DNA of 64,000 nt from assembly GCF_033568475.1 (NCBI RefSeq), contig NC_133121.1, positions 3,348,001 to 3,412,000 of the forward strand. The letters run 5' to 3'. The position numbers and the translations under genes are program-made. Below the pieces are notes generated by a model. The model saw only the letters and a program-made list of their open reading frames with translations. It did not search any database and had not been told where the DNA came from. This document shows positions 1 through 10,560 of the stretch, in pieces (the stretch's first letter is position 1; each line of letters starts with the position of its first letter). Source of the stretch: Henckelia pumila. Its lineage: Eukaryota; Streptophyta; Magnoliopsida; Lamiales; Gesneriaceae.

Positions 1-1640
1 TCCAAATTTATAATAACAGATATTATTCTAAATGTAAAATGATTTATCCACACATGGCACAACCCCTCTTGTGATTAAAAAACAAAAAAAATCATTTTGA
101 GCCTTTTAGTTTAATTTATTTGCTGGTCCCAGTGAGAAGAAGAATGTGACAAAGCATAGAAGGAATTAAAAAATAATTTGATCGATTCAGACAAAGCCTT
201 CCCCACTCCTCATTCAATATTCATCCCGATCACAATCAGTTTATTTATTCTTTATTTTTCCTTGAATTGTGGAGAGTTGATTAAGGTGCATGGGCCGCAG
301 CGTAACGTGCCTCCTCAACTACCTTTTCATTACTCTAACAGGAATTCTGGGAATTTGACACATTTGGCAATTTTCAAATTGGCTCTTTTAAACATGGTCA
401 CCCTGCCACCTTATGTATATAAATTTATATATTTTGAAAGAGCCAACCTTGTTTTAGAACATAGGGGAATCTTCAAGATTTAATTGTCATTATAAGATAA
501 ACAAGTAACTAGTCTTCCAGGTCGGACAAATTATTTTTCAGATGTTTTTTTTGCCCTCGATAAAATGATTATTATTTTTTAATTCTATTAACATGTCTAA
601 TTTGGGTTTTGGCCTATAAAGTTTCAAAGTCTGATTGATACACTAAATTTTGATTTTTGCTATTTTGACTCAATTACTGGCATGTCATAATCCAACAATT
701 TTCGATGAAATGCCAGTATTTTTGATCTCGACAATCTCCCAAAGATTTATCAAAGTGTAATATTTGTTACTCCACCATTCATCCTTCTTGGTGTTCGATG
801 CATACATATGGTGATATGGGTTCTCAATAGTAGAAACAGTTTTTGAGACCCAACTCCGGATAGCCTTTGGATCCATTTCAAGTATTTTGGAACTACGACC
901 ATTAAAGCCCAATATTCTGATTTCTTAATTTACTCTGTATCCATTTCAAGTATTGTGGAACTAAGCCCACTAAAGCCCAATATAATGGGCCCTTCCAACT
1001 TCTTTGAGTTACTTTTGATCCATTTTTCGGTGTTCTGTTTTTTAAATCATGGAAATGATCCATCCTAGAAGATACGAGTTTCAACTTTTTGGTCCGTATT
1101 ACCACATTAGAAGATAAACTGAGTTCAAAATAAAACTGTATTTTCTCGAATTGGACACGTAACCTTTTAATTTTAGTCAAGATATACCTAAATACGCTAT
1201 GTATCTAACATAATACTAAAAATTTAATATATTATTTATCAACTTAGAAATATAAGTGGTAATTATTAGATAATAAGTAACTTCAGATCTTTTTTTTTTT
1301 TTAAAAAAAAAGTGATGTTACAAGTGCTATAAAACATAAAAATTTAATTTGTCAAAATCTCACGATACATTAAACATAAAATATCGCGACATACAATAAT
1401 AAAATCTTAAGATATATTTGTTGTATGTTTAATATTATTAAAAAAAATATGATTTGGAAAAAAGCATATGCATTTTTTTAAATTATTAATCGTGACGGAT
1501 GTCAAAATCCAACCGTGGTAAAATAGGAAAACGTGTCCTCATTAACGCCAACTATGGTTACTTTTTTTAACCCTACTCACCACGCGTCATTCGAAAAGGT
1601 ACATGTCTCCAGATAACGCCACGCGTCCACGTTCAACGGC
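1..1640. other. AT-rich intergenic DNA, no gene recognised
   Basis: Stop-rich on both strands, with homopolymer A/T runs (for example around 1290-1310). Open frames here are short, have no recognisable domain and lack convincing start contexts. The last 150 bases before the cyclophilin gene become GC-richer and include ACGT-core sequences around 1580-1635 that could be part of its promoter. Confidence 0.6.
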
Positions 1641-1689
1641 GGAGATTATACCCCCTTCCATTATAATATCATCATCACTATCACCACCT

Positions 1690-1698
1690 AAACCCTAG
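1690..1698 (+). promoter_or_regulatory. telo-box (AAACCCTAG) in cyclophilin 5' leader
   Basis: AAACCCTAG lies 20 bases upstream of the cyclophilin ATG. Telo-boxes near transcription starts are typical of plant housekeeping and translation-related genes. The cold-shock-domain gene at 52.7 kb carries the same word just upstream of its ATG. Confidence 0.5.
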
Positions 1699-1717
1699 CT
1701 AACTGAATTTTGCAGAA

Positions 1718-2236
1718 ATGGTGAATCCCAGGGTTTTCTTCGATATGGCAGTCGGCGGCCAGCCTGCCGGGCGGATCGTGATGGAGCTCTACGCGGACGT
1801 CGTTCCGAAGACTGCTGAGAACTTCCGAGCTCTCTGCACCGGCGAGAAAGGCGTCGGGAGATCCGGAAAGCCGCTCCACTACAAGGGATCAACCTTCCAC
1901 CGCGTTATCCCCGGGTTCATGTGCCAGGGTGGAGATTTCACCGCCGGGAACGGAACCGGGGGAGAATCGATCTACGGCGCCAAATTCGCAGACGAGAATT
2001 TCGTGAAGAAACACACTGGGCCTGGAATTTTGTCCATGGCGAATGCGGGTCCGGGGACGAACGGATCTCAGTTTTTCGTCTGCACGGAGAAGACAGAGTG
2101 GCTGGACGGGAAGCATGTGGTGTTTGGGCAGGTGGTGGAGGGGATGGAGGTGGTGAGGGCGGTGGAGAAGGTGGGATCTGGTGGTGGAAAGACCTCCAAG
2201 CCTGTGGTGATCGCCGACTGTGGTCAACTCAGTTAG
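1718..2236 (+). CDS. cyclophilin-type peptidyl-prolyl cis-trans isomerase (cytosolic, single domain)
   Basis: Intronless 172-residue cyclophilin A-like protein that should catalyse cis-trans isomerisation of Xaa-Pro bonds; such proteins act in the cytosol/nucleus as folding helpers and cyclosporin A receptors. The whole length is one cyclophilin domain. Visible active-site residues are Arg62 in FHRVIPGF, Phe67, Gln70, Phe120 in QFF, Trp128 in [11 protein letters not shown] and His133. The seven-residue plant loop (KGVGRSGKP, residues 44-52) and Cys40/Cys168 mark the plant cytosolic CYP18/19 group, which is often intronless. There is no signal or transit peptide. The chosen ATG begins the canonical start [10 protein letters not shown]+C content is clearly higher than in the flanks. 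Function is secure; which paralogue it is cannot be told. Confidence 0.97.
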   Translation: MVNPRVFFDMAVGGQPAGRIVMELYADVVPKTAENFRALCTGEKGVGRSGKPLHYKGSTFHRVIPGFMCQGGDFTAGNGTGGESIYGAKFADENFVKKHTGPGILSMANAGPGTNGSQFFVCTEKTEWLDGKHVVFGQVVEGMEVVRAVEKVGSGGGKTSKPVVIADCGQLS

Positions 2237-2349
2237 ATTTATTAGGGTTTTTACATTCCTCTGTGTCGTCGTTTTATTTGTTAAATAATGGGACCCGATG
2301 TAAATCATTTTGTTTGATTTGCAATAGCCGTGCCGCCCATGCTTAGGGA

Positions 2350-3430
2350 CTACTTACATCAAACTATTATCATAATAATTACATAAATCTTGGTTCACTT
2401 TCAGATTTCCCCTCCACGGTTATCTTTTTAAAAAATAAACTACTTCAATTTCGTTTATTTAATCAATAAATTACTCCAAAAAAAAAAAAACGTGCTTGCT
2501 TTTCAAAGTTAATGTTTTTTCCTATAAAAATGAAATTTATTTAATGATCGACAAAATATTGTTGGTTGATGATATGATCACTTTCAGTTATATGTTAAGG
2601 CATTTGCATGAATAAATAACTCTTGATATATTGGGCTATGCAAATAATTTAATCTGATTTGCAATTGTTATGGATAATGACAAGTGAGAAGCTAATTCAA
2701 TTTTATCTTGTAAGTTATATCTAAAAATCTAATCTTTATAGCAATATATTTGAACAAATCCAGGGTCGAGACCAATTCGTTATCATCACAAATCTATTTC
2801 TCAAGTTAGTACGACGAAATCGAGTCAAAGTTAGTTCATTGTTGATATATTGGTCAAATGATAGTTTAATGATTCTTGGGTTAAAAAAAAATAAAAATGA
2901 TTCTTCTGCCATGCTGTAATTTTACCTTTGTATATTAATAATATGAACATATGCATCAGAGTAAAACTTGTATAAAATAAAATAAAATGGCCACCTTCGC
3001 TTGGGTGCTTTGATATGAACCTATCATTCAAAGATTTGAATTTTGAACTGGGGAAATACTGACTGTTTCACATGTTTCTTTGTGGTGTCCACATTTCTGA
3101 ACAACTATTCTCATCAAAGATTCACAAAGCAGACAGTAGTAGATGGACATTAATGAAGCAACTCCTTGTTCATTTTCCTTGACAAATCTTACAGCGACAC
3201 TTGTACAGTTCCTGCTCCAACTCTTTCCCTTAATGTCAAAGCTAAATCCTAAATTCCTAATAATTTCCGCAACCTTAAATGCAACTCCGTACCACCATCC
3301 TGAATTGAAGCCACGATTTACAATAAATGGAGGCAGGTGAGCGTTGCAGCACTGGCGCCGATTATAATTAGTACCGTGTCACTTTTTTTCTACTCGTTCA
3401 AATTCGTCCACACCAAGATTTCTCTTTCTC
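2350..3430. other. intergenic spacer, nothing recognised
   Basis: AT-rich spacer between the cyclophilin 3' end and the promoter of the Ole e 1-like gene. The last 300 bases are richer in C and probably contain promoter DNA. No conserved coding segment or transposon terminus was seen. Confidence 0.5.
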
Positions 3431-3438
3431 AAGCTTCA

Positions 3439-3447
3439 CTATTTAAG
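3439..3447 (+). promoter_or_regulatory. TATA-like element of Ole e 1-like gene
   Basis: CTATTTAAG lies about 60 bases before the ATG at 3504, a plausible distance for a plant TATA element with a short leader. Assignment is by position only. Confidence 0.4.
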
Positions 3448-3503
3448 GTTCTGCAGACACCCTTTTGTTTACTGCTTAATTAATTCACAGCTCCTCCGGA
3501 TCC

Positions 3504-4636
3504 ATGGATTGGTCAGGGAAGCTTTTCTTCACGGGATTTCTTCTTGTTTTTGCAGCAGCGTCCATTGATGGAGTATATGGAGATACAATGGTTACTGGGA
3601 CTGTCTTCTGTGATCAATGCAGAGATGGCCAGATATCCCTTTACGATTACCCCTTGTCCGGTAAATTTTCGAACACTTACTGTGCATAATTATGCTGAGT
3701 TGAACTTGTTTGTATGTGTGCAGCGAGTGAAAGTAGTAGTTTCTTGTGTGCAGGAATGAACGTGACATTGGCCTGTCCAGGCAGTGGCGGCCAGTACTCG
3801 ACATGGAGAGAAGAAACCACGAATTGGGTGGGAAATTATGCGATGAAGTTTGATGGGACCCCAGATTTGAGAGGCTGCTATGCGCAAGTTTCGAGCAGCG
3901 GGCTAGGCTCGAGTGACTGTGGGGTAGCCGCTGGTCCAGCTGGTGGCCTGAGATTGATGTTCAACATGTTTGATATGGAAATGTATACCGTGGATCCATT
4001 GCTAGCGCAGCCCGCCGAGCCTATGTCCTTCTGCCCAAAATCCCCCACGCCCACGGTGCCTGTTTCCCCTCCACCAGTAAGGCTTCCACCGGCTCCTCAT
4101 CTGCCTCCATTGCCTCGGTTTCCTCCGGTGCCTCCGACGCCATTCTTGGAAGCTTCAGCTTGCTCACATCAGTAAGTTTGATTTTACATTAACTCGTCTA
4201 ACTTTCGAACTTCGAAAAAAGCTTCTAGAAAGCGCTTCTGGTAACGATAAATCTTCACACATTGTATGATACTTCTTGTAGACAGTGGATGATGCCAGAG
4301 CACAGATGCTATTGGAAGGTGGTGAGCCCGGACACCAAAGTGGCCCTCGTGTTCGGCCCTATCGCGGCCGAAAAATACGGCACAGACTTGACCTTATGGC
4401 AAGGCATGACTGGAAGAGGCGACCCATACAGAACCCTCCTAAGGGAAGGAACAACTGCACTTTTGAATTCATATAATAGCATAGTCTTTCCATATCACTC
4501 ATTTGCTGTAATCCAACACATGAACTGGGCGTTAATGGGGTCGACTCGACAAGTCCTCCGGACCGCTTTGGGCTTCATGAGGGCCAATTCAGGAACCAGA
4601 TTCAATGCTACCTGCAGATTTAATGCTTGCAATTGA
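3504..4636 (+). CDS. secreted Ole e 1-like proline-rich cell-wall protein (3 exons)
   Basis: Exons 3504-3660, 3754-4171 and 4282-4636 give 309 residues; both introns are GT-AG. Residues 1-26 are a signal peptide. Residues about 30-145 form a pollen Ole e 1-like domain (VTGTVFCDQCRDG at the start, NYAMKFDGTPDLRGCYAQV in the middle, conserved cysteines). Residues about 147-185 are a proline-rich hinge. Residues 189-309 are a Cys-containing C-terminal domain (HRCYWKVVSPDTKVA, IQHMNWALMGSTRQVL, TCRFNACN) that I recognise from plant LEA-related/Ole e 1-extensin proteins. Likely an apoplastic structural or signalling protein; no enzymatic activity is evident. Intron 1 has two possible in-frame acceptors (3721-3723 and 3751-3753). 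The second gives the usual join PLSGMNVTLAC and was chosen; the first would add ten residues. Confidence 0.85.
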
Positions 4637-5057
4637 TCCAAACATTTGCAGTTTCATTTGGATCATCGTGCGTTTCAGGGCTTTTCTTGTTTATCAGATC
4701 TTACATGTTTACTACATGGATTTATTGAGGCCTAAGACATGATATTTCGTTTTTGTTTATGTTATGTTATGTATGATTGCCTAAGAGACTCACGCATATG
4801 AATGTGATATAGCCATTGACTATGAGAAGCATTTGAATTTTATTCTGTTTAGTACTTTATTCTGTTATGATTGATAAATGATACGTAAGTCGGTCCATTT
4901 GCAAACTATTTATTTATTACAAAGAACAGAACCATAATTGTTATGCCCGACACAACACACACTATACAATTGAACACATGAAATCAAACTGCTAGAATTA
5001 CAAACTTCAAAACATGAAATATGGAACAGATGAGATCGAGCGTCATGTCACGATCGA

Positions 5058-5636
5058 TCAATAATGCAATACAAACGCATTATACTCGAAAACAGTATCA
5101 CCCGAACTATTAGACGGGATGGTATTCACAAACGCAACACCTCTCGCCAACATGAAAGCACCCGTTCCACCAACTATAGATATCTGACCTAGCTCGACAG
5201 CAAGGCACGAATTACGACCAACAAAACTAAGTGTGCTCCCATTGTACTTCTCATCCGTGAACACGACAGTGAACGTCATGTGTAGGCTAATCTTCTCCAA
5301 CGAGGCAAAAGTGACGATCCCTTCTGCCCGACCCATCACCTTGGAATCCGGCTCCGGCCCGACTGTCACCGGATCGTCTATCACCACGACAAGGCCGAAA
5401 AGTGTAGGAGAACCGAAAGTAGTGTTTGCCTTGGCCACGATGACATTCGTCGTGGTGACATTCTTCGTGTTTGGCGTACTAAACACATCACGAACGTAGA
5501 ACTGGAGCGGGGTGACCCTTTCCTTTACCCGGTATCGGGTATTCAGCCATTTTTGCACTAATTCAGGCCCCATTGCCACACCATTGGCAATGCCCATAAT
5601 AGAGACAAGTGTTAAAACCATGAGGGATTTCTCCAT
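5058..5636 (-). CDS. dirigent protein (type 1, inverted copy)
   Basis: Intronless, 192 residues. A signal peptide (about residues 1-21) is followed by a dirigent domain: LQFYVRDVF, then FGLVVVIDDPVT, GPEPDSKVMGRAEG, and ISIVGGTGAFMLARGVAF, ending in FVLHY. Dirigent proteins are secreted beta-barrel trimers that steer coupling of monolignol or other phenolic radicals. It resembles the plus-strand genes at 30.4 and 46.0 kb but is more diverged and is the only inverted member. The Asp found in GGTGDF of pinoresinol-forming dirigents is Ala here, so classical pinoresinol formation is doubtful. The ATG starts MEKSLM directly before the hydrophobic signal. Confidence 0.93.
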   Translation of the reverse strand: MEKSLMVLTLVSIMGIANGVAMGPELVQKWLNTRYRVKERVTPLQFYVRDVFSTPNTKNVTTTNVIVAKANTTFGSPTLFGLVVVIDDPVTVGPEPDSKVMGRAEGIVTFASLEKISLHMTFTVVFTDEKYNGSTLSFVGRNSCLAVELGQISIVGGTGAFMLARGVAFVNTIPSNSSGDTVFEYNAFVLHY

Positions 5637-5700
5637 GTTAACTTCTAATTTTCCTTGATGAATAACTTGAAGGGTTAAATGTATAGTAAGATTGCATTAG

Positions 5701-5708
5701 TTTATATA
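5701..5708 (-). promoter_or_regulatory. TATA box of the inverted dirigent gene
   Basis: Reads TATATAAA on the minus strand, about 65 bases upstream of the ATG at 5636, followed by a short leader. Confidence 0.55.
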
Positions 5709-5709
5709 C

Positions 5710-6329
5710 AGAATTAAGCCGCCTATGAGTAATATAAAAAAAAAAAAAAAAGTCAAAATATTCTCCCTAAAACTACAAGAAACTTGCACATTCTACATCT
5801 CGTCTTCCACAATCTATATAATGCGTACGCGCAAAATTAGGTGCAAAGTGTGTCTCATATCGTGTCTAAATATTGCGTTAAAATATTTTGAGATTAATAT
5901 ATATATATATATATAAATAAGTATGGTTTGTGCTATAAATTATACAAAACATTCAATTTCAGAAGGATAGGGAGATTTTATGAGTTTATTATATCATGAC
6001 TTATTTTTCTTTATTTTGTTAGGCGTTTTTTTTAAAACCTTGAACGAAATTTTTGGGGATCAGAATACCTTAATAAATCCTACAATTCATGAAAGAACAT
6101 ACAACAATGGATCAAATGCTAATAAAATTAAAGTTTGACTTTATGTGACGTCCTTTTATCATTGACCAAAGTTTAAGGCATTAAGCTAATCTAGCTTATG
6201 GTTCAAATAAAGAGCGTGCTTTGATTAAAAAAAAAAATTGGAAATATAATTTTTGAAAACTAACATTTGGATGAGAAAAGCTTGGTCAAAAACTAGAAAA
6301 TGTGGTTTATATGTTTCGTTTATGATACA
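5710..6329. other. AT-rich spacer between divergent dirigent loci
   Basis: Contains A-runs and a short TA microsatellite near 5898-5915. No coding or transposon signature was seen. Confidence 0.5.
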
Positions 6330-6502
6330 ACGAGGTTTGACGGATTTTCATAACGAAACCCGTACAAATAAAACTCTAATTAGAATTCTTATAAAGACCT
6401 TAACCTTGTCATTAGACCGAGAAATTTTTGACGTGATTTCAAAGTTTCTAGATCAATTTTTTTTCCCTTGAAAATTTAAAGCTCTTTCAATCCTAACACT
6501 AA

Positions 6503-6640
6503 GGTAGTGTTTGTCTTCAAAAAAAAAACACTAAGATAGTGTTTGTAACCTCTAAAAATAAGTGATTATGAAGATTTTCTTCATAAATTTGTGAAGAGAA
6601 TCTCCATAATCACTTATTTTTAGAGGTTGCAAACACTACC
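6503..6640. mobile_element. PIF/Harbinger (Tourist-like) MITE with TAA target duplication
   Basis: 138 bases with terminal inverted repeats GGTAGTGTTTG / CAAACACTACC and a long internal palindrome (CCTCTAAAAATAAGTGATTATG and its complement). It is flanked by TAA on both sides (6500-6502 and 6641-6643). The duplicate block has the empty site CACTAAATTAAAC at 32531-32543. The left end is itself partly repeated: AACACTAAG(G/A)TAGTGTTTGT occurs twice, so an alternative left end lies near 6535. Confidence 0.85.
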
Positions 6641-7019
6641 TAAATTAAACTTAGGGGTTGGACCGGAGTTTCTTTAAATTCATGTCGCAAATCTTTTACA
6701 TGCATGCAAGTGTAGACACGTCCCTTTATAAAATAATAATAACGAAAATCTCAATGCTTCTATTAGGAAATAATTAAATAATTCAATACTAGAGAAATAA
6801 GTTTTCCCAAAAATTAATTATGGATTAATTTAAGTCCCATCACATGGATATGAAATTTAATTTTTGAAGAAAACTATATATCCGTCAATGATTAGCTCCA
6901 AATTAACAGGTCAAGGACCAAGAACATAGCTATAAATCTCGCTACCCCATCTATATAATTAATCATAGGCAACATGATTCCATGAATCCCGTACAACACA
7001 AAAATCATCATATATAGTT

Positions 7020-7519
7020 TCTACATATATTCTCCGCATGGTTCATCATAGCCAACGCCAAAGGGAGCAATAACAAACAAAAATGAAAACCAATGGCCCC
7101 AAAATGTTTGCCAAGAAAGAAAGGGCACATGCATAAACTTCATTTGTATATCCAAGACGTGCTAGACGGCCCTAACGCCACCTTATGGGAGGTGGCGCGA
7201 TCTACCATCACTAGCGATTCTCCCACGTCTTTCGGCCAAGTTATAGTTATCGATGACACGATAACATCCGGCCCTGAACCTACTTCGAATGAACTGGGTC
7301 AATCACAAGGGCTCATCACTTGTAATAATACAAGGGGAGCACGCTCTGTGTTTTGGGAAGGAAATCAAAATCCGGCAAGTACCATATAAGATGCCGGTTG
7401 TTGGTGATACTGGAGTTTTTCCAATGGCTCGTCATGAATACAGTATTTCCAATACATACTCTTTCAACCCGAACACCAAGCCGGGTCTACGAATATACCG
7501 TTTATGTAACTCTACGTGA
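7020..7519 (+). pseudogene. broken dirigent gene (type 2), paralogue of 32922-33500
   Basis: Aligns along its length with the intact dirigent gene at 32.9 kb. The start-codon region is lost. A stretch of about 74 bases, corresponding to TGMQELAGSMNWNLVFTAG of the intact copy, is missing after GLIT, and there is a further small indel after PMARH. The remaining segments still read YIQDVLDGPNATLWEVA, FGQVIVIDDTITSGPEPTS and ISNTYSFNPNTK. No intact product is expected. Promoter and 3' flank are conserved with the functional copy, so it became a pseudogene after duplication. Confidence 0.9.
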
Positions 7520-7699
7520 ATCAGGTTAAGAGTTGAGATGTTGGCAAATCAGTGATCACATGCATATTAATATTAATTAATGGTGTGAACCATGCACATT
7601 AAGAAAGATCCAATATATACTATTATAGCCAGCGACAATTAGTGAAACATATTTTTCGAGGAAAAATAGATAAATCATGTCTGAAAAGACTCATTTGAC

Positions 7700-8301
7700 A
7701 ATAACTTACCAGAGAAATATATATTAAATGTCATATATAATTAACTTCATATGTTTTTACAATAATATTTACCAAGATTTCATAATTTGAAAATGATGAA
7801 TAATACTCAATCAAAAAAATGATGAATTATACATATAGTATCACCTGTCTCAAACATACATCGCTTAATATATGACATCAAACAATAATTTAACAACATG
7901 CATTTCATCTCAAAACACTCTCTTTACAGTTGCAACAGTAATAATAATGTTAAATTTAAAAGTATATCTATGTACCAAATGATATAATTGATTTTTTTAA
8001 TGAACCATTCTTTTAGTCAAGCTCGCTAATCCCAACAACTTTAGATAACTAATTGCTATCTTTAGATGTAAAAAAATAAAGCTATGAAGTTAGTATTAAT
8101 ATACTTTTAACTTGATGAAAGCGGATGGATAAACCTGAGCAAATTATAACAATTTTCCATTATCACATTTTAGTCAAAAGACTTTTCATTTTTTTAAAAA
8201 AAGATATCGGACAATAAAACATATACATGAAGGTGCATGCTTAAAAACATCATAACATATCATAACTTAAATTATCTTAAATAACATAACACATAAATAT
8301 T
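7700..8301. other. AT-rich spacer, nothing recognised
   Basis: Between the broken dirigent copy and the LTR-like block. Very AT-rich, with no coding signal. Confidence 0.5.
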
Positions 8302-10560
8302 GTTGAGCAAATTATTTTCTAACATCGCATGGTTGTATCCGTAGTGTAACCTTAAATTATACATTAAATACTGATCAGCGTGGAAACCAACGTACGTGGC
8401 GGTGACGAATCACCTCTTAAATTGGCAGTAAACTGCCCTTCAATAGTTCACATATGGGGACGAATCCCCCTCAAATCTTAAATTGTCACACTACTTCAAC
8501 TTCCAACATAAAATATTTTCTTATTGCTCAACCTTAAACATTTAATCGTACATAAAATTAATTTCATGAATGCATGTACTTAATTAAAATGTGTGTCCTT
8601 CATATATATTTAATTTAATTTCATACTAACATATAAATATTAAAATAAACCCCCATGCATAAAATAATTAAATATATATTCAGGACACATGCAAATTTCT
8701 CATTGATTGTACTGGACTGCTGACCCTAAACTCTCAAGCCCATTTACTTAAATCTGGCCCATTAACACTGAGACTGGCCCATTAACATACTTAAGCCCAA
8801 TAAAATTATTCTAAGCCCAATTAAATAATTCAAGCCCATTAACAACCAATTCTGGCCCAATGGGCCCAAAAGCCCAAAGACTGGCCCAATAACTTTCATG
8901 GGCCCTAAAGCCCATAAAAATTAGTGGGCTCACTTAATTAAATTAATTAAGCCCAAATAATTAAGTTCAACCCAAAATAATTAAATGGAGCCCAAATCAT
9001 TTTATTTTTAATTAATTGGCCCAAAAACCCATTAAATCATAAAATACTTTAAAATTAAAAAGAGTCGAGCCCGGCCCACCAACCCGGACCCGGACCAACT
9101 TAACCCGACCCACTATCCTACTGACCCGACCCGAACCACTCAGACCCGGCCCAGACCCGAAATTAGCCCAAACCTCCTCCCCCTACCCCTTTCTCGGCCA
9201 ACAGTTTGAGCAGTTCCACGAGATTCGTTCGTGCCATCTGCTCCAGAAACATTTGGCCGTGAAACCATCTCATAAACGTAGTGCACTCAAAGACGTTTCC
9301 AAAAAGCTAAAAACCAGCCAAAATGATGGCATAACGAAGGAGAACGGACCTCTGCAAGTCAGCCTATCCTAGACTTGCGCGCAGACCTGAGCAGCGCCGG
9401 GACTTTCAATCGTTCTTCCTACTCCGACCATATTTTTCCGTGAAACCACTTCTCAATCCTAACCAACATCTAGATGGTTCAAACCCTTCAGGCCTCACCC
9501 AAAATAACGGCCTGGAGAAGTAGAACGAAGTCTTCTTCCTCAAAACCCTGAACTTGCGCACCTTGGACCCAGAACTGATGCAGCTCGACTCCAGCCCTGT
9601 TCCAGCCTTAACCATCCAACAAAACCCAGCCTAGGGACCCTAAGACTCCCTTTGAACCGTGGACCAGCAGCCATGCATGCTCATAACCATAAAAACGTGA
9701 GTATGATAATGAAATCAAAGAACCATGTGCATACCTCCAGAAATCCGATTTGTTTTACTGAAAATTTCAATGAAAAGTTTGATGCCTACACACACACACG
9801 CATAATAACTGATATGGCACGAAAAATAGAGAAAGAATCATGCCTTGCACCGTAGTTTGAAGAGAAAGGAGTGCGTAGAACGATTCCGGGACGACGGGAC
9901 GACGAGCAACCTTGAAACTTCGAAGAAATTCGGCTATGGAACCTCCTTGGCTGTGGTTCGAGGAAGAAGATGATGAATAGTAGGGAGGTAGGCGGCTGAT
10001 GGGAAAAATAACGTGGGGTTTGGGTAGATTAGGTTTTGTTTTTGTTTTAATTAAAATATAGGTTAATTAAATATAGATAAAAGGTTTTAAATATAAAAAT
10101 ATACAACTTAATCTTTCAAATAAAAGTTAAAATCTGATAACTCAATTTAAAAATATAAAAATCCCGAAATTACAAATTAAGGGAATTTTAAAAATAATTA
10201 AAATTCATTAAAATGGCTAAATTTGAATAAAAATGGACTCCTGAAATTATATAAAATTAAATACTAAAAATTTTGAGGAAATAAAACTCAAAATAATATT
10301 TTTGGGCTCTAAAAAGACTCATAAAATAATTTGGATAAAAAGTTGTCATCTCGTCCGTCCACGGTCCCGTCTACGCGATCAAAAACAATTAAATACTAAA
10401 AATCATAAAAATCACTAATTATGGGTTAAATGCTTAAAAATAAATTAAATCATGCACAAATAATTCACATAATTATTTAACCCATAGATCTAAAATTTAA
10501 ATAATTAAATTCCCTAATTATGCATGCAGATTTACGTATTTAAAAATATCGGGTGTTACA
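8302..10560 (-). mobile_element. LTR-like block (gypsy type), minus orientation
   Basis: On the minus strand it starts TGTAACACCCG at 10560, a common start for plant gypsy LTRs, and it abuts the Athila-like gag sequence directly. It holds a dense cluster of GGCCCA/TGGGCC words (8740-9060) and a C-rich ACCCGACCC stretch (9070-9160). No protein domain is visible. The left end is uncertain: a TGTTGAG word at 8302 could be the other terminus, but no matching target duplication was found, so it may be a solo LTR that lost one flank or a truncated LTR. Fossil. Confidence 0.5.

Larger units (their letters stand above)
6330..7700 (+). repeat. duplicated dirigent block, copy 1 (pairs with 32357-33695)
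   Basis: Nearly colinear with 32357-33695 over promoter, coding region and 3' flank. Examples are the shared stretch with ACCTTGTCATTAGAC-like sequence, the leader around GCTCCAAATTAACA, and the 3' words CATATTTTTCGAG and GTCTGAAAAGACTC. Copy 1 carries a MITE at 6503-6640 that copy 2 lacks, and its coding part is broken while copy 2 is intact. Confidence 0.85.

Noticed and set aside
178-483. Open frame of about 100 codons on the plus strand
   Set aside because: It begins without an ATG (TTG), has no recognisable domain and sits in AT-rich spacer.
685-1180. Two minus-strand open frames
   Set aside because: No conserved motif, no promoter signals and low-complexity composition; chance frames.
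9406-9855. Short frames inside the LTR-like block
   Set aside because: They lie in non-coding LTR sequence and show no known domain.
8302-10560. Interpreting this block as the 5' LTR of the chromovirus at 13.7 kb
   Set aside because: Orientation and sequence differ: its minus-strand start is TGTAACACCCG, whereas the chromovirus 3' LTR starts TGTAGTAACCC on the plus strand.
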